A stretch of DNA of 64,000 nt from JACCTU01 sp963848525. GTDB taxonomy: Bacteria; Actinomycetota; Thermoleophilia; Gaiellales; Gaiellaceae. Location of the stretch: positions 682,001 to 746,000 of the forward strand of contig CAWKDZ010000005.1 of the NCBI GenBank assembly GCA_963848525.1. The letters are read 5' to 3'. Shown piece after piece: positions 34,378 through 43,950 of the stretch (positions are counted from its first letter, which is position 1; the number at the start of each line of letters is the position of its first letter). The notes beneath the pieces were generated by a model. The model saw only the letters and a program-made list of their open reading frames with translations, was not told the DNA's origin and did not search any database. The translations under genes were made by a program, and so were the position numbers.

Positions 34378-35754
34378 ATGCACTCCCGGTCTCGCCTCCT
34401 CCCCGCCCTCGCCACCGCCGCCGCGCTGCTCGCGGCGCCGTCGGCTGCCGCGGCCGCCGACTACGTGCCGGGAGAGGTGGTCGTGCGCTACCACGCGTCC
34501 GCCGAAGGCAAGCAGAAGGCGGTCCAGCGCCAGGCCGGCGTGGGGCGCGCCCGCACGTTCGCCCCCCGCACCCAGGTGCTCAAGATCCGCGACGGCGAGA
34601 GCGTCGCCGACACGGTTCGCGAGCTGCGCGCGCGGCCCGAGGTGGCGACCGCGGTGCCGAACCAGATCGCCCGCCTCGCGCGCTTCATCCCCGCCGACCG
34701 CGGCAACAGCGGCACCCCCCAAGGCTGGCAGTCGCTGCAGTGGAACTTCCTCGAGGGCGCGGGCGTGAGCGCGCCCGACGCCTGGCAGCACCTGATCGAC
34801 GTCGGCCGCCCCGGCGGGCGCGGCGCGGTCGTCGCGGTGCTCGACACCGGCGTCGCGTACGCCAACCGCGGGCGCCGCTTCCGCCGCTCGCCCGACTTCT
34901 GGCGCGGCGACTTCGCCCGCGGCTACGACTTCGTCGACCGCGATCGCGACCCCAGCGACGAGAACGGCCACGGCACCCACGTCGCGAGCACGATCGGCGA
35001 GCGGACCAACAACCAGCTCGGCGTGACCGGCTTGGCGTACGGCGCCAAGATCATGCCGATCCGCGTGCTCGACGAGGACGGCGCCGGCGACAGCGTCGAC
35101 ATCACGGCCGCGATCCGCTACGCCGTGCGCCGCGGCGCGGACGTCATCAACCTCTCGTTCGAGTTCGACGACGGCTTCCGCCAGGTGCGCTCGTCGGAGA
35201 TCCCCGACGTGCTCGCGGCCCTGCGCTACGCCTACCGCCAGGGCGTCCTGGTGGTGGCGGCGGCCGGCAACCAGGCGCGGCGCGCGATCGCCTACCCGGC
35301 TCGCAGCCCGTACACGATGGCGGTCGGCGCGACCACCGAGCACGCGTGCCTGGCCGACTACTCGAACATCGGCCGCGGGCTCGACATCGTCGCCCCCGGA
35401 GGCGGCGCGGACGACACCAACGACCCGGCCTGCCCGCCGGGAGCGCCGGCCGGGCGCGACATCATCCAGATGACCTACCCGTGGGCCTCGGGTTACGACG
35501 CCGCGCGCGCTCGCTCGAGCTACCGCCGCTTCGGCCTGCCGGGAGGCTTCGTCGGCACCTCGATGGCCTCCCCGCACGTGGCGGCGACCGCCGCGCTGGT
35601 CGTCTCGTCGCAGGTGATCGGTCGCGCCCCCTCGCCGAAGGCGCTCATGCTCCACCTGCAGGCGACCGCCACCGACACCGGCGTCGCCGGGTTCGACTCG
35701 CGCTACGGCGCCGGGCGGCTCAACGCCGCCGCGGCGACCGCGCCGCCGGGCTAG
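34378..35754 (+). CDS. secreted subtilisin-like (S8) serine protease
   Basis: From ATG 34378 the 458-residue protein has a signal peptide (about 1-27), a propeptide of the inhibitor-I9 or fervidolysin type (YVPGEVVVRYHAS to about residue 100) and the S8 domain. The triad is Asp156 in AVLDTGVAY, His198 in NGHGTHVA and Ser395 in GTSMASPH; the oxyanion Asn is in AAAGNQAR. It is exported and probably activates itself by removing the propeptide. The frame extends upstream to 34294, but that part has no signal sequence. It converges on the stress protein gene with a four-base overlap. Confidence 0.92.
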   Translation: MHSRSRLLPALATAAALLAAPSAAAAADYVPGEVVVRYHASAEGKQKAVQRQAGVGRARTFAPRTQVLKIRDGESVADTVRELRARPEVATAVPNQIARLARFIPADRGNSGTPQGWQSLQWNFLEGAGVSAPDAWQHLIDVGRPGGRGAVVAVLDTGVAYANRGRRFRRSPDFWRGDFARGYDFVDRDRDPSDENGHGTHVASTIGERTNNQLGVTGLAYGAKIMPIRVLDEDGAGDSVDITAAIRYAVRRGADVINLSFEFDDGFRQVRSSEIPDVLAALRYAYRQGVLVVAAAGNQARRAIAYPARSPYTMAVGATTEHACLADYSNIGRGLDIVAPGGGADDTNDPACPPGAPAGRDIIQMTYPWASGYDAARARSSYRRFGLPGGFVGTSMASPHVAATAALVVSSQVIGRAPSPKALMLHLQATATDTGVAGFDSRYGAGRLNAAAATAPPG

Positions 35755-36194
35755 GTCGTCCGGATGATCAGCACCGAGCAGGGCGCGTGGTGGGAGACCT
35801 TGTTCGGCACCGAGCCGAGCAGGAAGCGCTTCGCGCCGGTCATGCCCTTGTTGCCGACCACGATCAGGTCGGCGCCCCGCTCCTCCGCGACGTCGAGGAT
35901 CGCGTCCGCGGGGTCGCCCTCGCGGGCGTAGGTGCTGATCTCCACGCCCGCGCCCTCGACCCGCTCGGCGGCGTCGCGCAGCGTGGCCTCGACGTCCTCG
36001 CGCGGGTTGACCATCCACTGCAGATCCTCGGGCGCCTGGCGGGCCTCCTCGCGCAGCCGCTGACCCGCCACGGGCTCGTAGGCGGACACGAGGTCGATCC
36101 TCGCGCCGACCGCCTTGGCCAGCTCGACCGCCTCGCGGACCGCCTCCCCGGCCGTCTGCGACCCGTCGGTGCCCACCACGATCGACTGGAACAT
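35751..36194 (-). CDS. universal stress protein (UspA family)
   Basis: This 147-residue protein shows the Usp fold: it starts IVVGTDGSQTAGEAVREAV and has the ATP-binding signature GNKGMTGAKRFLLGSVPNKV (G-x2-G-x9-G-S). ATP binding is therefore expected. Such proteins accumulate under starvation or redox stress. It lies in a run of three minus-strand genes with a 27-residue membrane protein and a second Usp-like protein upstream. Confidence 0.9.
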   Translation of the reverse strand: MFQSIVVGTDGSQTAGEAVREAVELAKAVGARIDLVSAYEPVAGQRLREEARQAPEDLQWMVNPREDVEATLRDAAERVEGAGVEISTYAREGDPADAILDVAEERGADLIVVGNKGMTGAKRFLLGSVPNKVSHHAPCSVLIIRTT

Positions 36195-36204
36195 GCGACC
36201 TCTC

Positions 36205-36288
36205 CTAGAGCTTCGTCACCGCGATGATCATGCCCGCGAGGACGAACACTACGATCGCCGCCTGCGTGATGAGCCAGAAGCGCGTCAT
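36205..36288 (-). CDS. 27-residue single-pass membrane microprotein
   Basis: The frame MTRFWLITQAAIVVFVLAGM and on to AVTKL starts at ATG 36288, six bases after GGAG. It is one transmembrane helix with basic residues near each end. It lies 10 bases before the uspA-like gene and 12 bases after the second Usp-like gene on the same strand, so it is probably translated as part of that operon. It is too short for usual gene finders. Confidence 0.6.
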   Translation of the reverse strand: MTRFWLITQAAIVVFVLAGMIIAVTKL

Positions 36289-36300
36289 GCGCGCTCCAGG

Positions 36301-36747
36301 CTAGCTACCCGCGGCCGGGACCTCTTCGCGCGACGTCGCCGTGACGGTCGTGACCGGCAGCCCGAGCCCGGCGACCTTGTGCGGCAGGTCGAGCCGGAGC
36401 CACTTCGACACGCGCGTCGGCAGCGTGGAGATGATGACCTCGTCGAAGCCGTGCAGGTTGACAGCGTCCTGGATCGCCGCGAGCGGCTCCGGGACGCCGA
36501 CCATCGCGTCGACCGGGCGGCCGGCGGCCTGCTCGAGCAGCGGCAGCGCGAGCTCGATCGTCGTCTCGGCCTCGGACTGCCCCTGGTCCTCGGGATCGAC
36601 CAGCGTGTGCAGCCCATGCGTGGCGTTGGGCACGAGCAGCGTGAACTCGCATGGCCCCTTGGCGGCGCGCTCGCGCACCGTGTCGATCAGATTCGGGGTG
36701 GCGGCGGTCTTGTTGGCGACCACGAGGACCCGCGTGGCGGACTCCAT
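36301..36747 (-). CDS. Usp-like protein
   Basis: The 148-residue protein from ATG 36747 (GGGAG upstream) begins ATRVLVVANKTAATPNLIDT and contains FTLLVPNATHGLHTLVDPED and GFDEVIISTLPTRVSKWLRL, a pattern common to a divergent Usp group in actinobacteria. The ATP signature of true UspA is not clear (the glycine-rich loop is replaced by TLPTRVSKW), so nucleotide binding is uncertain. It is first in the three-gene cluster with the microprotein and the UspA protein. Confidence 0.78.
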   Translation of the reverse strand: MESATRVLVVANKTAATPNLIDTVRERAAKGPCEFTLLVPNATHGLHTLVDPEDQGQSEAETTIELALPLLEQAAGRPVDAMVGVPEPLAAIQDAVNLHGFDEVIISTLPTRVSKWLRLDLPHKVAGLGLPVTTVTATSREEVPAAGS

Positions 36748-36781
36748 TGCAGCTCCCTTCACCGGTAGCCGACCGATTGTG

Positions 36782-37747
36782 TCAGGACCCGGGGCGCGGG
36801 TCGAGGGCCTCGAAGACCTTGACCACCTCGGGGTCGAACTGCGTGCCGGCGCCCTGGCGGATCTCCTCGATCGCCGCCTCCACCGTCCAGGACTCCTTGT
36901 AAGGCCGCTCCTGCACGAGCACGTCGAAGACGTCAGCCACGTGCACGAGCCGCCCTTCGAACGGGATCGCGTCCCCGGCCAGCCCGTCGGGGTAGCCGGT
37001 GCCGTCCCAGCGCTCGTGATGCGAGCGCGCGACACGCTCGGCGCAGATGAGCAGGTCGGTGTCGCCGCGCGCCAGCACGCGGGCGCCGAGCACCGCGTGG
37101 GTCTTGACGACCTCGAACTCCTCCTCGGTCAGCCGCCCCGGCTTGAGCAGCACGCTGTCGGGCACCGCGATCTTGCCGAGGTCGTGGAGCGGGGCGGCCT
37201 GGCGCAGCAGCCAGACGGTGCGGTCGTCGTGGCCGAGCCCGCGCGCCAGGCGGGCGGCGAGGTCGCCGACGCGCTGGGTGTGCTCGGGCGTGTTGTCGTC
37301 GCGGTACTCGGCGGCCATCGCCAGCCGCCGCAGCCCGTCGAGCGCCGCCGCCTCGAGGTCGCGGCGGCGGCCGAGCGCGTGGTCGGCCAGCGCCGACTCG
37401 AGCTCACCTTGCCGCGCACGCAGCCGGCGCCGGTCGAGCAGCGCGCCGAGCCGGCGCGACGCCCCCGCGTCCCAGCCCTCGCCGGTCAGCTCCTCGATCG
37501 CCACCACCTCCGGGCCGGCGCCGAGGCCGAGCGGGTCGAGCCGGGCGCGCAGCGCCGCCGCATCGGCGTTCACGGCGATCACCGCGGCGGGCGGCTCGTT
37601 CGCCGCGACGGCCGCCGCGACCTCCTCCGGATCGCCCGAGCTGGCGACCGGGAGGGCGCCCGCGAGGGCCAGGGCCCCGCGCAGGACGTTGACCCGCTCG
37701 ACGTCGCTACCGGCCAACAGGAGCCGCATGCCCGCGATGGCGTCCAT
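36782..37747 (-). CDS. HD-GYP domain protein with receiver-like N-terminus
   Basis: The 321-residue protein has a C-terminal HD-GYP domain (about residues 155-315) with His188-Asp189 in LHDLGK and the signature HHERWDGTGYPDGL beginning at 243, the hallmark of cyclic-di-GMP phosphodiesterases. The first 110 residues look like a receiver domain without its key residues: MRLLLAGSDVERVNVLRG, and the phosphoacceptor site reads AVIAVNAD. The same opening (LLAGxD) is found in the C-terminal domain of the divergent kinase. Start codons of the two genes are only 13 bases apart. ATG 37729 is an alternative start. Confidence 0.88.
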   Translation of the reverse strand: MDAIAGMRLLLAGSDVERVNVLRGALALAGALPVASSGDPEEVAAAVAANEPPAAVIAVNADAAALRARLDPLGLGAGPEVVAIEELTGEGWDAGASRRLGALLDRRRLRARQGELESALADHALGRRRDLEAAALDGLRRLAMAAEYRDDNTPEHTQRVGDLAARLARGLGHDDRTVWLLRQAAPLHDLGKIAVPDSVLLKPGRLTEEEFEVVKTHAVLGARVLARGDTDLLICAERVARSHHERWDGTGYPDGLAGDAIPFEGRLVHVADVFDVLVQERPYKESWTVEAAIEEIRQGAGTQFDPEVVKVFEALDPRPGS

Positions 37748-37760
37748 AATCGGGAGCATG

Positions 37761-39065
37761 ATGGCGGAAGCCAACGATGACCCGCGCGTGGGCACCGTGA
37801 TCGCGGGCTACCGCATCGAGGACCGGATCGGGCGCGGCGGCATGGGCGTCGTCTACCGCGCCGAGCACCTGAACCTGCAGCGGCGGGCGGCCGTCAAGAT
37901 CATCGCTCCGGACCTCGCGGAGTCCGAGGGCTTCCGCGAGCGCTTCACGCGCGAGGCGCGCATCGCCGCCGCGCTCCAGCACCCGAACATCGTCACCGTC
38001 TACGACGCCGGCGAGGTCGACGGGCTGCTCTACCTCGCCATGCAGTACATCGAGGGAGAGGACCTCGCGGGCGTGCTGCGGCGGGAGCGGCGCCTGCGGC
38101 CGTACCGTGCGGTCGACGTCTGCCGCCAGGTGGCGTCGGCGCTCGACGCCGCGCACGCGATGGGGCTGATCCACCGCGACGTCAAGCCCGCCAACGTGCT
38201 GATCGAGGGCCGAACGGCGTTTCTCACCGACTTCGGGCTGACCAAGCGCCTCGAGGGCACGCACGCGCAGCTCACGCGCGCGGGTGACGTGGTGGGGACG
38301 ATCCACTACGTGGCGCCCGAGCAGATCGAGGGCCGGCGCGTGAGCGCGCGCTCGGACGTCTACTCGCTCGGCTGCCTGCTCTACCACTGCCTGTCGGGCC
38401 AGGTCCCGTTCGCGCTGGAGACCGACGTGGCGGTGATCTACGCGCACCTCTCGGAGGAGGCCCCGCGGCTGTCGTCGCTGCGCCCGGAGCTGCCCGAAGG
38501 GCTTGACGCGGTGATGTCCAAGGCGCTCGACAAGTCGCCGGACCGGCGCTTCCCGAGCTGCGGCGACATGATCTCCGCCGCCCGCGCGGTGATCGACGCC
38601 GCCGGGCCGCTGAGCGAGACGATCCCGCCCCGCAGCACGAGCCCCAACCCGTTCGTGCCGGCTGCCTCGCCGGAGATCCGCGACGCGGCCGAGGCGGCCC
38701 GCCGGCCGCGCGTCCTGCTCGCGGGGCTCGACGACCACACGCGCGCGGTGGCGCGCGTGGCGCTCGGCAGCCACGTGGACGTGCTCGAGGCCGGGGTGGA
38801 GGGCGCCGCCGAGCAGGCGCGCGAGGAGCGCCCGGACCTCGTGATCCTCGACTGGAAGGGCTCGGGCGCGGCGGGCATTGCCGCCCTGCGGGGCGACGCG
38901 CTGACGCGCGACGCCAAGGTGCTGCTGCTGGTCGACCACGGGCAGGGCGCGAGCCGCGAGGTCGCCTCCGCGGGCGCCGACGAGCGCCTCGCCGCACCCT
39001 TCTCGCCGCTGCAGCTGCAGGTCAAGCTGCGGCGCCTGCTGGGTGCCGAGGTCGTCGGCGGTTGA
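37761..39065 (+). CDS. soluble Ser/Thr protein kinase (PknB-like) with C-terminal receiver-like domain
   Basis: The 434-residue protein has a complete Hanks-type kinase domain (residues 15-285): glycine loop IGRGGMGVVY, Lys46 in AAVKII, catalytic Asp140 in HRDVKPANVL and Asp157 in DFG, with a typical activation segment GTIHYVAPEQ. Unlike PknB it has no membrane helix or PASTA domains. Instead residues 310-432 form a receiver-like domain (RVLLAGLDDHTRAVARVALG, LVILDWKGSG); the conserved Lys is lost (AAPFSPLQL in place of TKPFS). ATG 37761 is chosen since GGGAG sits four bases before; ATG 37758 is next to it. The gene overlaps the next gene by four bases. Confidence 0.9.
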   Translation: MAEANDDPRVGTVIAGYRIEDRIGRGGMGVVYRAEHLNLQRRAAVKIIAPDLAESEGFRERFTREARIAAALQHPNIVTVYDAGEVDGLLYLAMQYIEGEDLAGVLRRERRLRPYRAVDVCRQVASALDAAHAMGLIHRDVKPANVLIEGRTAFLTDFGLTKRLEGTHAQLTRAGDVVGTIHYVAPEQIEGRRVSARSDVYSLGCLLYHCLSGQVPFALETDVAVIYAHLSEEAPRLSSLRPELPEGLDAVMSKALDKSPDRRFPSCGDMISAARAVIDAAGPLSETIPPRSTSPNPFVPAASPEIRDAAEAARRPRVLLAGLDDHTRAVARVALGSHVDVLEAGVEGAAEQAREERPDLVILDWKGSGAAGIAALRGDALTRDAKVLLLVDHGQGASREVASAGADERLAAPFSPLQLQVKLRRLLGAEVVGG

Positions 39066-40142
39066 TCACGCCGGAGGTCGTCGTCATCGGCGGCGGGATC
39101 GCCGGCTGCGCGGTCGCGGCGTTCCTCGCCGAGGGCGGGGCGCGCGTGCGGCTGTACGAGCGGGAGGCGATCGCCGCCGGCGCCTCGGGCCGCAACTCGG
39201 GGATCCTGCAGCACCCGATGGATCCCGTGCTCGAGCCGCTGTACGAGGCTTCGCTGCGCGAGTACGAGGGCCTCGGGCACGGCTTCGCGTTCCCGCCCGA
39301 GCCCGCCGGCGCGATGGTCGTCTCGCTCGATCCGCAGGCGCTGGCCGCCGACTACGAGGCCGCCGCCACGCGCTTCCCCGCGCTCGGCGCCGAGTGGCTG
39401 GAGGGCGGCGCGCTGGAGGCCGCCGAGCCGGCCCTGGCTCCCGGCGTCTACGCCTACCGCCTCGCCACCGGCCGCCCGGTCCCGCCCGCCGCCGCGACGC
39501 GGGCCTGGGCCGACCGGGCGCGCGCCGCCGGCGCCGAGCTCGTGCTCGGGGGAGGCGACGGCGAGCGGCGCCGAGGCGGACGCCGTCGTGGTCGCCGCGG
39601 GACCGTGGTCGGCGGCCGCGCTGGGCGCGGCGCTGCCCGTGCGCGCCGTCTGGGGCGTCGTCGCGCAGGTCCGGCTCGACGCGCCGCCCCGCCATCCGCT
39701 CGAGGAGTCGGGCGTCGAGGCGCTCACCGCCCCCGGCGGCGCGCCCACCGAGCTGTTCTCGATCGTCACCGCGGGCGGGGTCTCCGCGGTCGGCTCGACG
39801 TTCACGGCGGAGCAGCCGGACGCGGCGGCGGTCGCTCCCGGGCCTGCTCGCGCGCGGCGCCCGCTACGTGCCCGCGCTCGCCGGCGCGCGGATCGAGCAG
39901 GTGCGCGCGTGCGCGCGGCCGCTCTCGGCCGACGGCCGGCCGCTGCTCGGCCCGGTCCCGGGCCGCCCCGGCGTGCACCTGCTCACCGGCCACGGCGCGT
40001 GGGGCATCTCGCTCGGCCCGGCGTCGGCGCGGCTGGTGGCCGACGGCTGCTCGGCGGCGGCGACGCGATCGCCCCGGAGCTGGCGGCGGGCCGCTACGAC
40101 TTCTCGTTCGACACGACGACGCGATCGTCGCCGCTGCCGTAG
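39062..40142 (+). CDS. FAD-dependent oxidoreductase (DAO family), frameshifted
   Basis: Starting at TTG 39062, overlapping the kinase stop, the protein shows the FAD motif VVVIGGGIAGCAVAAFLAEG, then AGASGRNSGILQHP, a mid-part VVVAAGPWSAAALG and the C-terminal GRPGVHLLTGHGAWGISLGP typical of D-amino-acid-oxidase-like enzymes. Reading frames change near 39550, 39835 and 40048. At 39835 the text reads gtcgctcccggg where gtcgcgctcccggg restores VALPGLLARGARY. The gene likely encodes one protein of about 360 residues ending at 40142. It overlaps the 3' end of the convergent repeat protein by 49 bases. The substrate is unknown. Confidence 0.75.
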
Positions 40143-43100
40143 ATGTGCTGCTCGACGCCGTCCTTGATCGAGCGCACGAACGCCTGCCCGTGGCGGGCGT
40201 TGCCGCTGGTGTTGACGAACATGCCCTCGCGGGCGCCGGACACGATCTCGACGTAGTTCTCGCGGCCCTCGACGCGCTTGACCCGCTCGCCCTTGCGCAG
40301 CTGGAGCGCGGGGCGCTCGTCGTCGCGCAGGTCGTTGGCGATCGTGACGCGGTCGTCGCCGCTGCCGTAGATGTGGTACTCGACGCCGTCGTCGATCACG
40401 CGCACGAACGTCTTGCCGTCGCGGGCGTTGCCGCTGGTGTTGACGTACAGGCCCTCGCGCGTGCCGGCCACGATCTCCTGGTAGCGCTTGCGGCCGTCGA
40501 CGGGCTCGACCTTCTCCCCCTTGCGCAGCTTCGGCTCGGCGGCCTCGGCCTTGGGGTCGTGCTGGCCGACGACGAGGCGATCCTTGCCGCTCCCGTACAC
40601 GTGGTACTCGCGGCCGTTGCGGCTGCACGAGCACGAACGTGTCGCCGTGGCGGGCGTTGCCGCTGGTGTTGATGTACATGCCCTCGCGCGCGCCCGAGGT
40701 GATCTCGGCGTAGCGCTTGCGGCCGCCGACGGCGGCGATCTCCTCGCCCTTGCGCAGCTTCAGGTCCTCGGTGTCGAGCGCGGCCTTGAACGCCGCCCCG
40801 TCCGGGGTCTTGGCGGCCACCTGGGCCGTGCTGACGGCGCCTTCGGCGCCCTGGGCGGGCACGACCTTCACGAGGCGAGCACCACCCGGGCGGAGGCGTG
40901 GCGCGCGCCACTTGCGGCCGGCGCGCGCGCTTGACGGTCAGCGTCACGGTGGTGCGGGCGCTCGCGCCGCGCAGGGCGGCCTGGATCCGCGGCAGCGTGC
41001 CGAGGCGGCCGACCGTGTACGTGCGGGCGACGCGGCGGCTGCGGCGGCCGGCGCTGACGCGCAGGTCGACGCGGAAGCGTCCGCGGCCGACGGCGAGCGG
41101 CCGCAGGTCGACGGAGACGGTCCCGTTCTGCGCGCGCGCGGCGTGCAGGGCGCCGACGAAGCTGGCCATGTCGGAGTGCCCGGCGAGGTGGACCGGGACG
41201 GTCTTGACCCTGACCGTCGCGGTCGGCTGCGCCGGCGTGTCGACAGGCGGCGCCGGCGTCGGCGGCGCGATCACGGCGAGCGCGACGGGCGTCGTGACGG
41301 TCTCGTTGCCGGCCGCGTCGACGCGCGCGCAGCCGCACGCTGCCGTGGGCGACCGTGAACGAGCCGCCGGCGGCGACGCCGGTCCACGCGCCGCCGTCGA
41401 CGCTGTGGGCGACGGCCGCGAGGCCGGAGGCGTCGTCGGAGGCGTCCGCGCGGCAGGTGTACTGCAGCCCGGCGGCGGCGCAGGCCACGGCGGCGGTCGG
41501 CGCCACCGAGTCGATCCGGATCGTGTCGGTCCGCCACGCGGAGGCGTGGCCGGCGACGTCGACCACGCGGCTGACGAGCGTGTGCACGCCGTCGCCGGTG
41601 ACCGAAACGCGTCGTGACCGTCGAGGTCGGCGCTGCCGTCGAGCGTGTGCTCGATGCGGTCGACGCCGGAGCCGCCGGGTCGGAGCCCGCCAGCTCGACG
41701 TCGTAGCGGCGTTGCGCGCCAGGCGGACGACACCGCGGGCGTGTCGTTGAGCGGCGCGGTGGTGTCGACGCGCACGGTGGCGCTCTGCCACGCGGTGGCG
41801 TTGCCGGCGCCGTCGACCGCGCGCACCTCGAGCAGCTGCTCGCCGTCGGCGTCGACCACCGCCGGGCTTCCGGTGTGCGTCGTCGCCGCCGTCGATCTGC
41901 CACTCCATCGTCACGCCGCTGGCGTTGTCGGAGCCGGAGAGCGGGAACGCTGACCGCCGTCGTGCTCCAGCCCGAGCCGGGGAGCGTGGTGGTGTCGACC
42001 GGGTCGACGGTGTCGACCTTCAGCGTGTCGGTCGTCCAGGTCGAGGCCTGGCCGGCGACGTCGAGCACGCGATGGCGGATCTCGAACGTGCCGTCGGCGC
42101 CGAGGTCGACGACGTCGTCGGGCTGGCCGTGCTGCACCGGCCCGCCGTCGATCGTGTACTGGATGTCGGCGACCCCGGAATGCGCGTCGGTGGCGTCGAG
42201 CGTGAACGTGCGCGAGCCGTACCAGCCGCTCGGGAGGTCGGTCGTGTCGGTCGGCACCGTGCGGTCGATCGCGGATCGTCTGCGAGCGCCACGCGGAGCC
42301 GTTGCCGGCGACGTCGAACGCGCGCGTCTCGAGCTCGTGCACGCCGTCGGTGGAGATCGTGAACGAGCCGCTCGGGCCCCGACTGCACCGGCTGGCCGTC
42401 GAGCCGCCACTCGACGCGCTCGACGCCCGAGCCGGAGTCGGTGGCCGAGACGGTGATCGCCACGGGCGAGACGCGCCAGGCGCTCGAGACCGTCGTGGTG
42501 GTGTCCACGGGCGGCGTCGCGTCGCCGGTCACGGCGTCGATGGTGAAGCTGTCGGTGCGCCAGCCCGAGCTGTTGCCGGCGGCGTCGAGCACGCGCGTCT
42601 CGAGCGTGTGGGCGCCGTTGCCGGTGACGGTCGCGGTGGCGCCGGCGGCGCCGGTCTGGACCGAACCGCCGTCGACCCGCCACTCGACTGCGGCGATCGA
42701 GGAGTGCGCGTCGGTGCCGGTGACGGAGACGGTGTAGGGGTTGTCCTCCGGCGACGTCGGCGTCGCGGTGGTATTCGCCGGCGGCAGCGTGTCGATGCGG
42801 ACCTGCTCGGCGCGCCAGCCGGACGCGTTGCCGGCCATGTCCACGACGCGCGTCTCGAACAGGTGGTCGCCGGAGCCGGTGACCGTCGCCTGCAGACCGG
42901 AGGCGCCGGGCGTGACCGCACCGCCGTCGACGCGCCACTGCACCTCGCGCACGCCGGAGACGCTGTCCGCGCCGCTCAGCACGACGGCGTAGGTCCCGGC
43001 CTGCCAGCTGGTGGGCGCGAGCGGGGTCTGATTGTCGGGTGCCGACTTGTCGATCCGGATCGTGTGGCTCTTCCAGCCGCTCGAGCGCCCGGCGACGTCG

Positions 43101-43893
43101 GTCACCTGCGTCTCGAGCACGTGCACGCCGTCGGCCGACACGTTCACCGTGGCCGGCGCGGTCACGGTGGTGCTCGCGCCGCCCTGGTAGCGCCAGGTGA
43201 CGTCGCGGATGCCGGAGTGGGCGTCGGCGCCGTTGACGGTCACGGCCAGCGGCGCCGTCTGCCAGCCGGACGGCGCGGCGGTGACGTCGGTCGGGTCGAC
43301 GGTGTCGACGCGGATCGTGTGCGTCCGCCACGGCGAGATGTTGCCGGCGACGTCGACCGCCCGGGTCCGCAGCGTGTGGACGCCGTCGCTGTTGATGCCG
43401 ACGACGGTGCCGGCGGGGCCGCTCTGCGTCGGGCCCCCGTCGAGCTCCCACTCCATGTGGTCGATCGCCCGACGTCGCGTCGGCGCCGGTAAGCGTCACG
43501 CTCGTGACCGTGCTGCGCCACGTCGTCGGTCCCGGGTCGGTGGTGTCGGCAGGCACGGTGGTGTCCACCCGGACCGTCTCGATCCGCCACCCGGAGTCGT
43601 TGTTGTCCTCGTCGACGATCCTGGTCTCGAAGCTGTTGATGCCGTCGTCGGAGACGGTCACGATGACCGGGGCCAGCGGCGGAGGACGACGTGCTGTTGA
43701 TGAGCCACTCGGCGGTCAGCGGGCCGCCGTCGGCGTCGGTGCCGGAGATCTCGACCTCGTATGGCGCCGTCTGCCAGCCGCCGGGAGCGGCGGGCGTCGT
43801 GTTCACCGGCGCTGCCGCCTGGGCAGCCGCAGGCGCGCCGAGCCACGCGGCAAGCGCAGCGAGCAGCACGAGGAACGGCCGGACGCGGTCCAT
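40094..43893 (-). CDS. giant secreted OmpL47/Ig-like repeat protein, heavily frameshifted
   Basis: From ATG 43893 a signal peptide (MDRVRPFLVLLAALAAWLGA, then AAAQAA) leads into about nine repeats of some 90 residues. Each has the pattern of OmpL47-type or Ig-like surface repeats: SGWQTAPLAVTVNGADAHSG, then VEWRVDGG, DVAGN and WRTHTIRVDTVDPTDVT. A basic linker (about 41250-40880) and three C-terminal repeats (40097-40770) follow, and the end is at 40094. There are about ten frame changes (for example 43682, 43466, 42380, 42280, 41950, 41865); adding CG at 43466 and 43682 restores frame and repeat. It would be a surface or extracellular protein of about 1,270 residues. No enzyme domain is visible. 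Confidence 0.7.
40097..40770 (-). repeat. three tandem ~228-nt coding repeats
   Basis: The C-terminal part of the long surface protein is three tandem units of about 76 residues, with LRKGE at the start of each (plus-strand 40757, 40528 and 40300). Each unit contains YxEIVSGxREGMxVNTSGNA, then a variant of R(H/D)GxxFV and, in the second and third units, HIYGSGDDRV. The step is 228-229 bases. I do not recognise this domain. Confidence 0.75.
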
Positions 43894-43950
43894 GGTGCCC
43901 GTGTAGTCGGCGGCTGCCGCCGCGTCTGTAGCGTGCCCCGCCTGCCGTCC

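Noticed and set aside
40094..43893. Reading the frameshifted surface protein as several separate small genes
   Set aside because: The repeat pattern continues across each frame change without starts or ribosome-binding sites, and adding a CG at the sites I rebuilt joins the frames.
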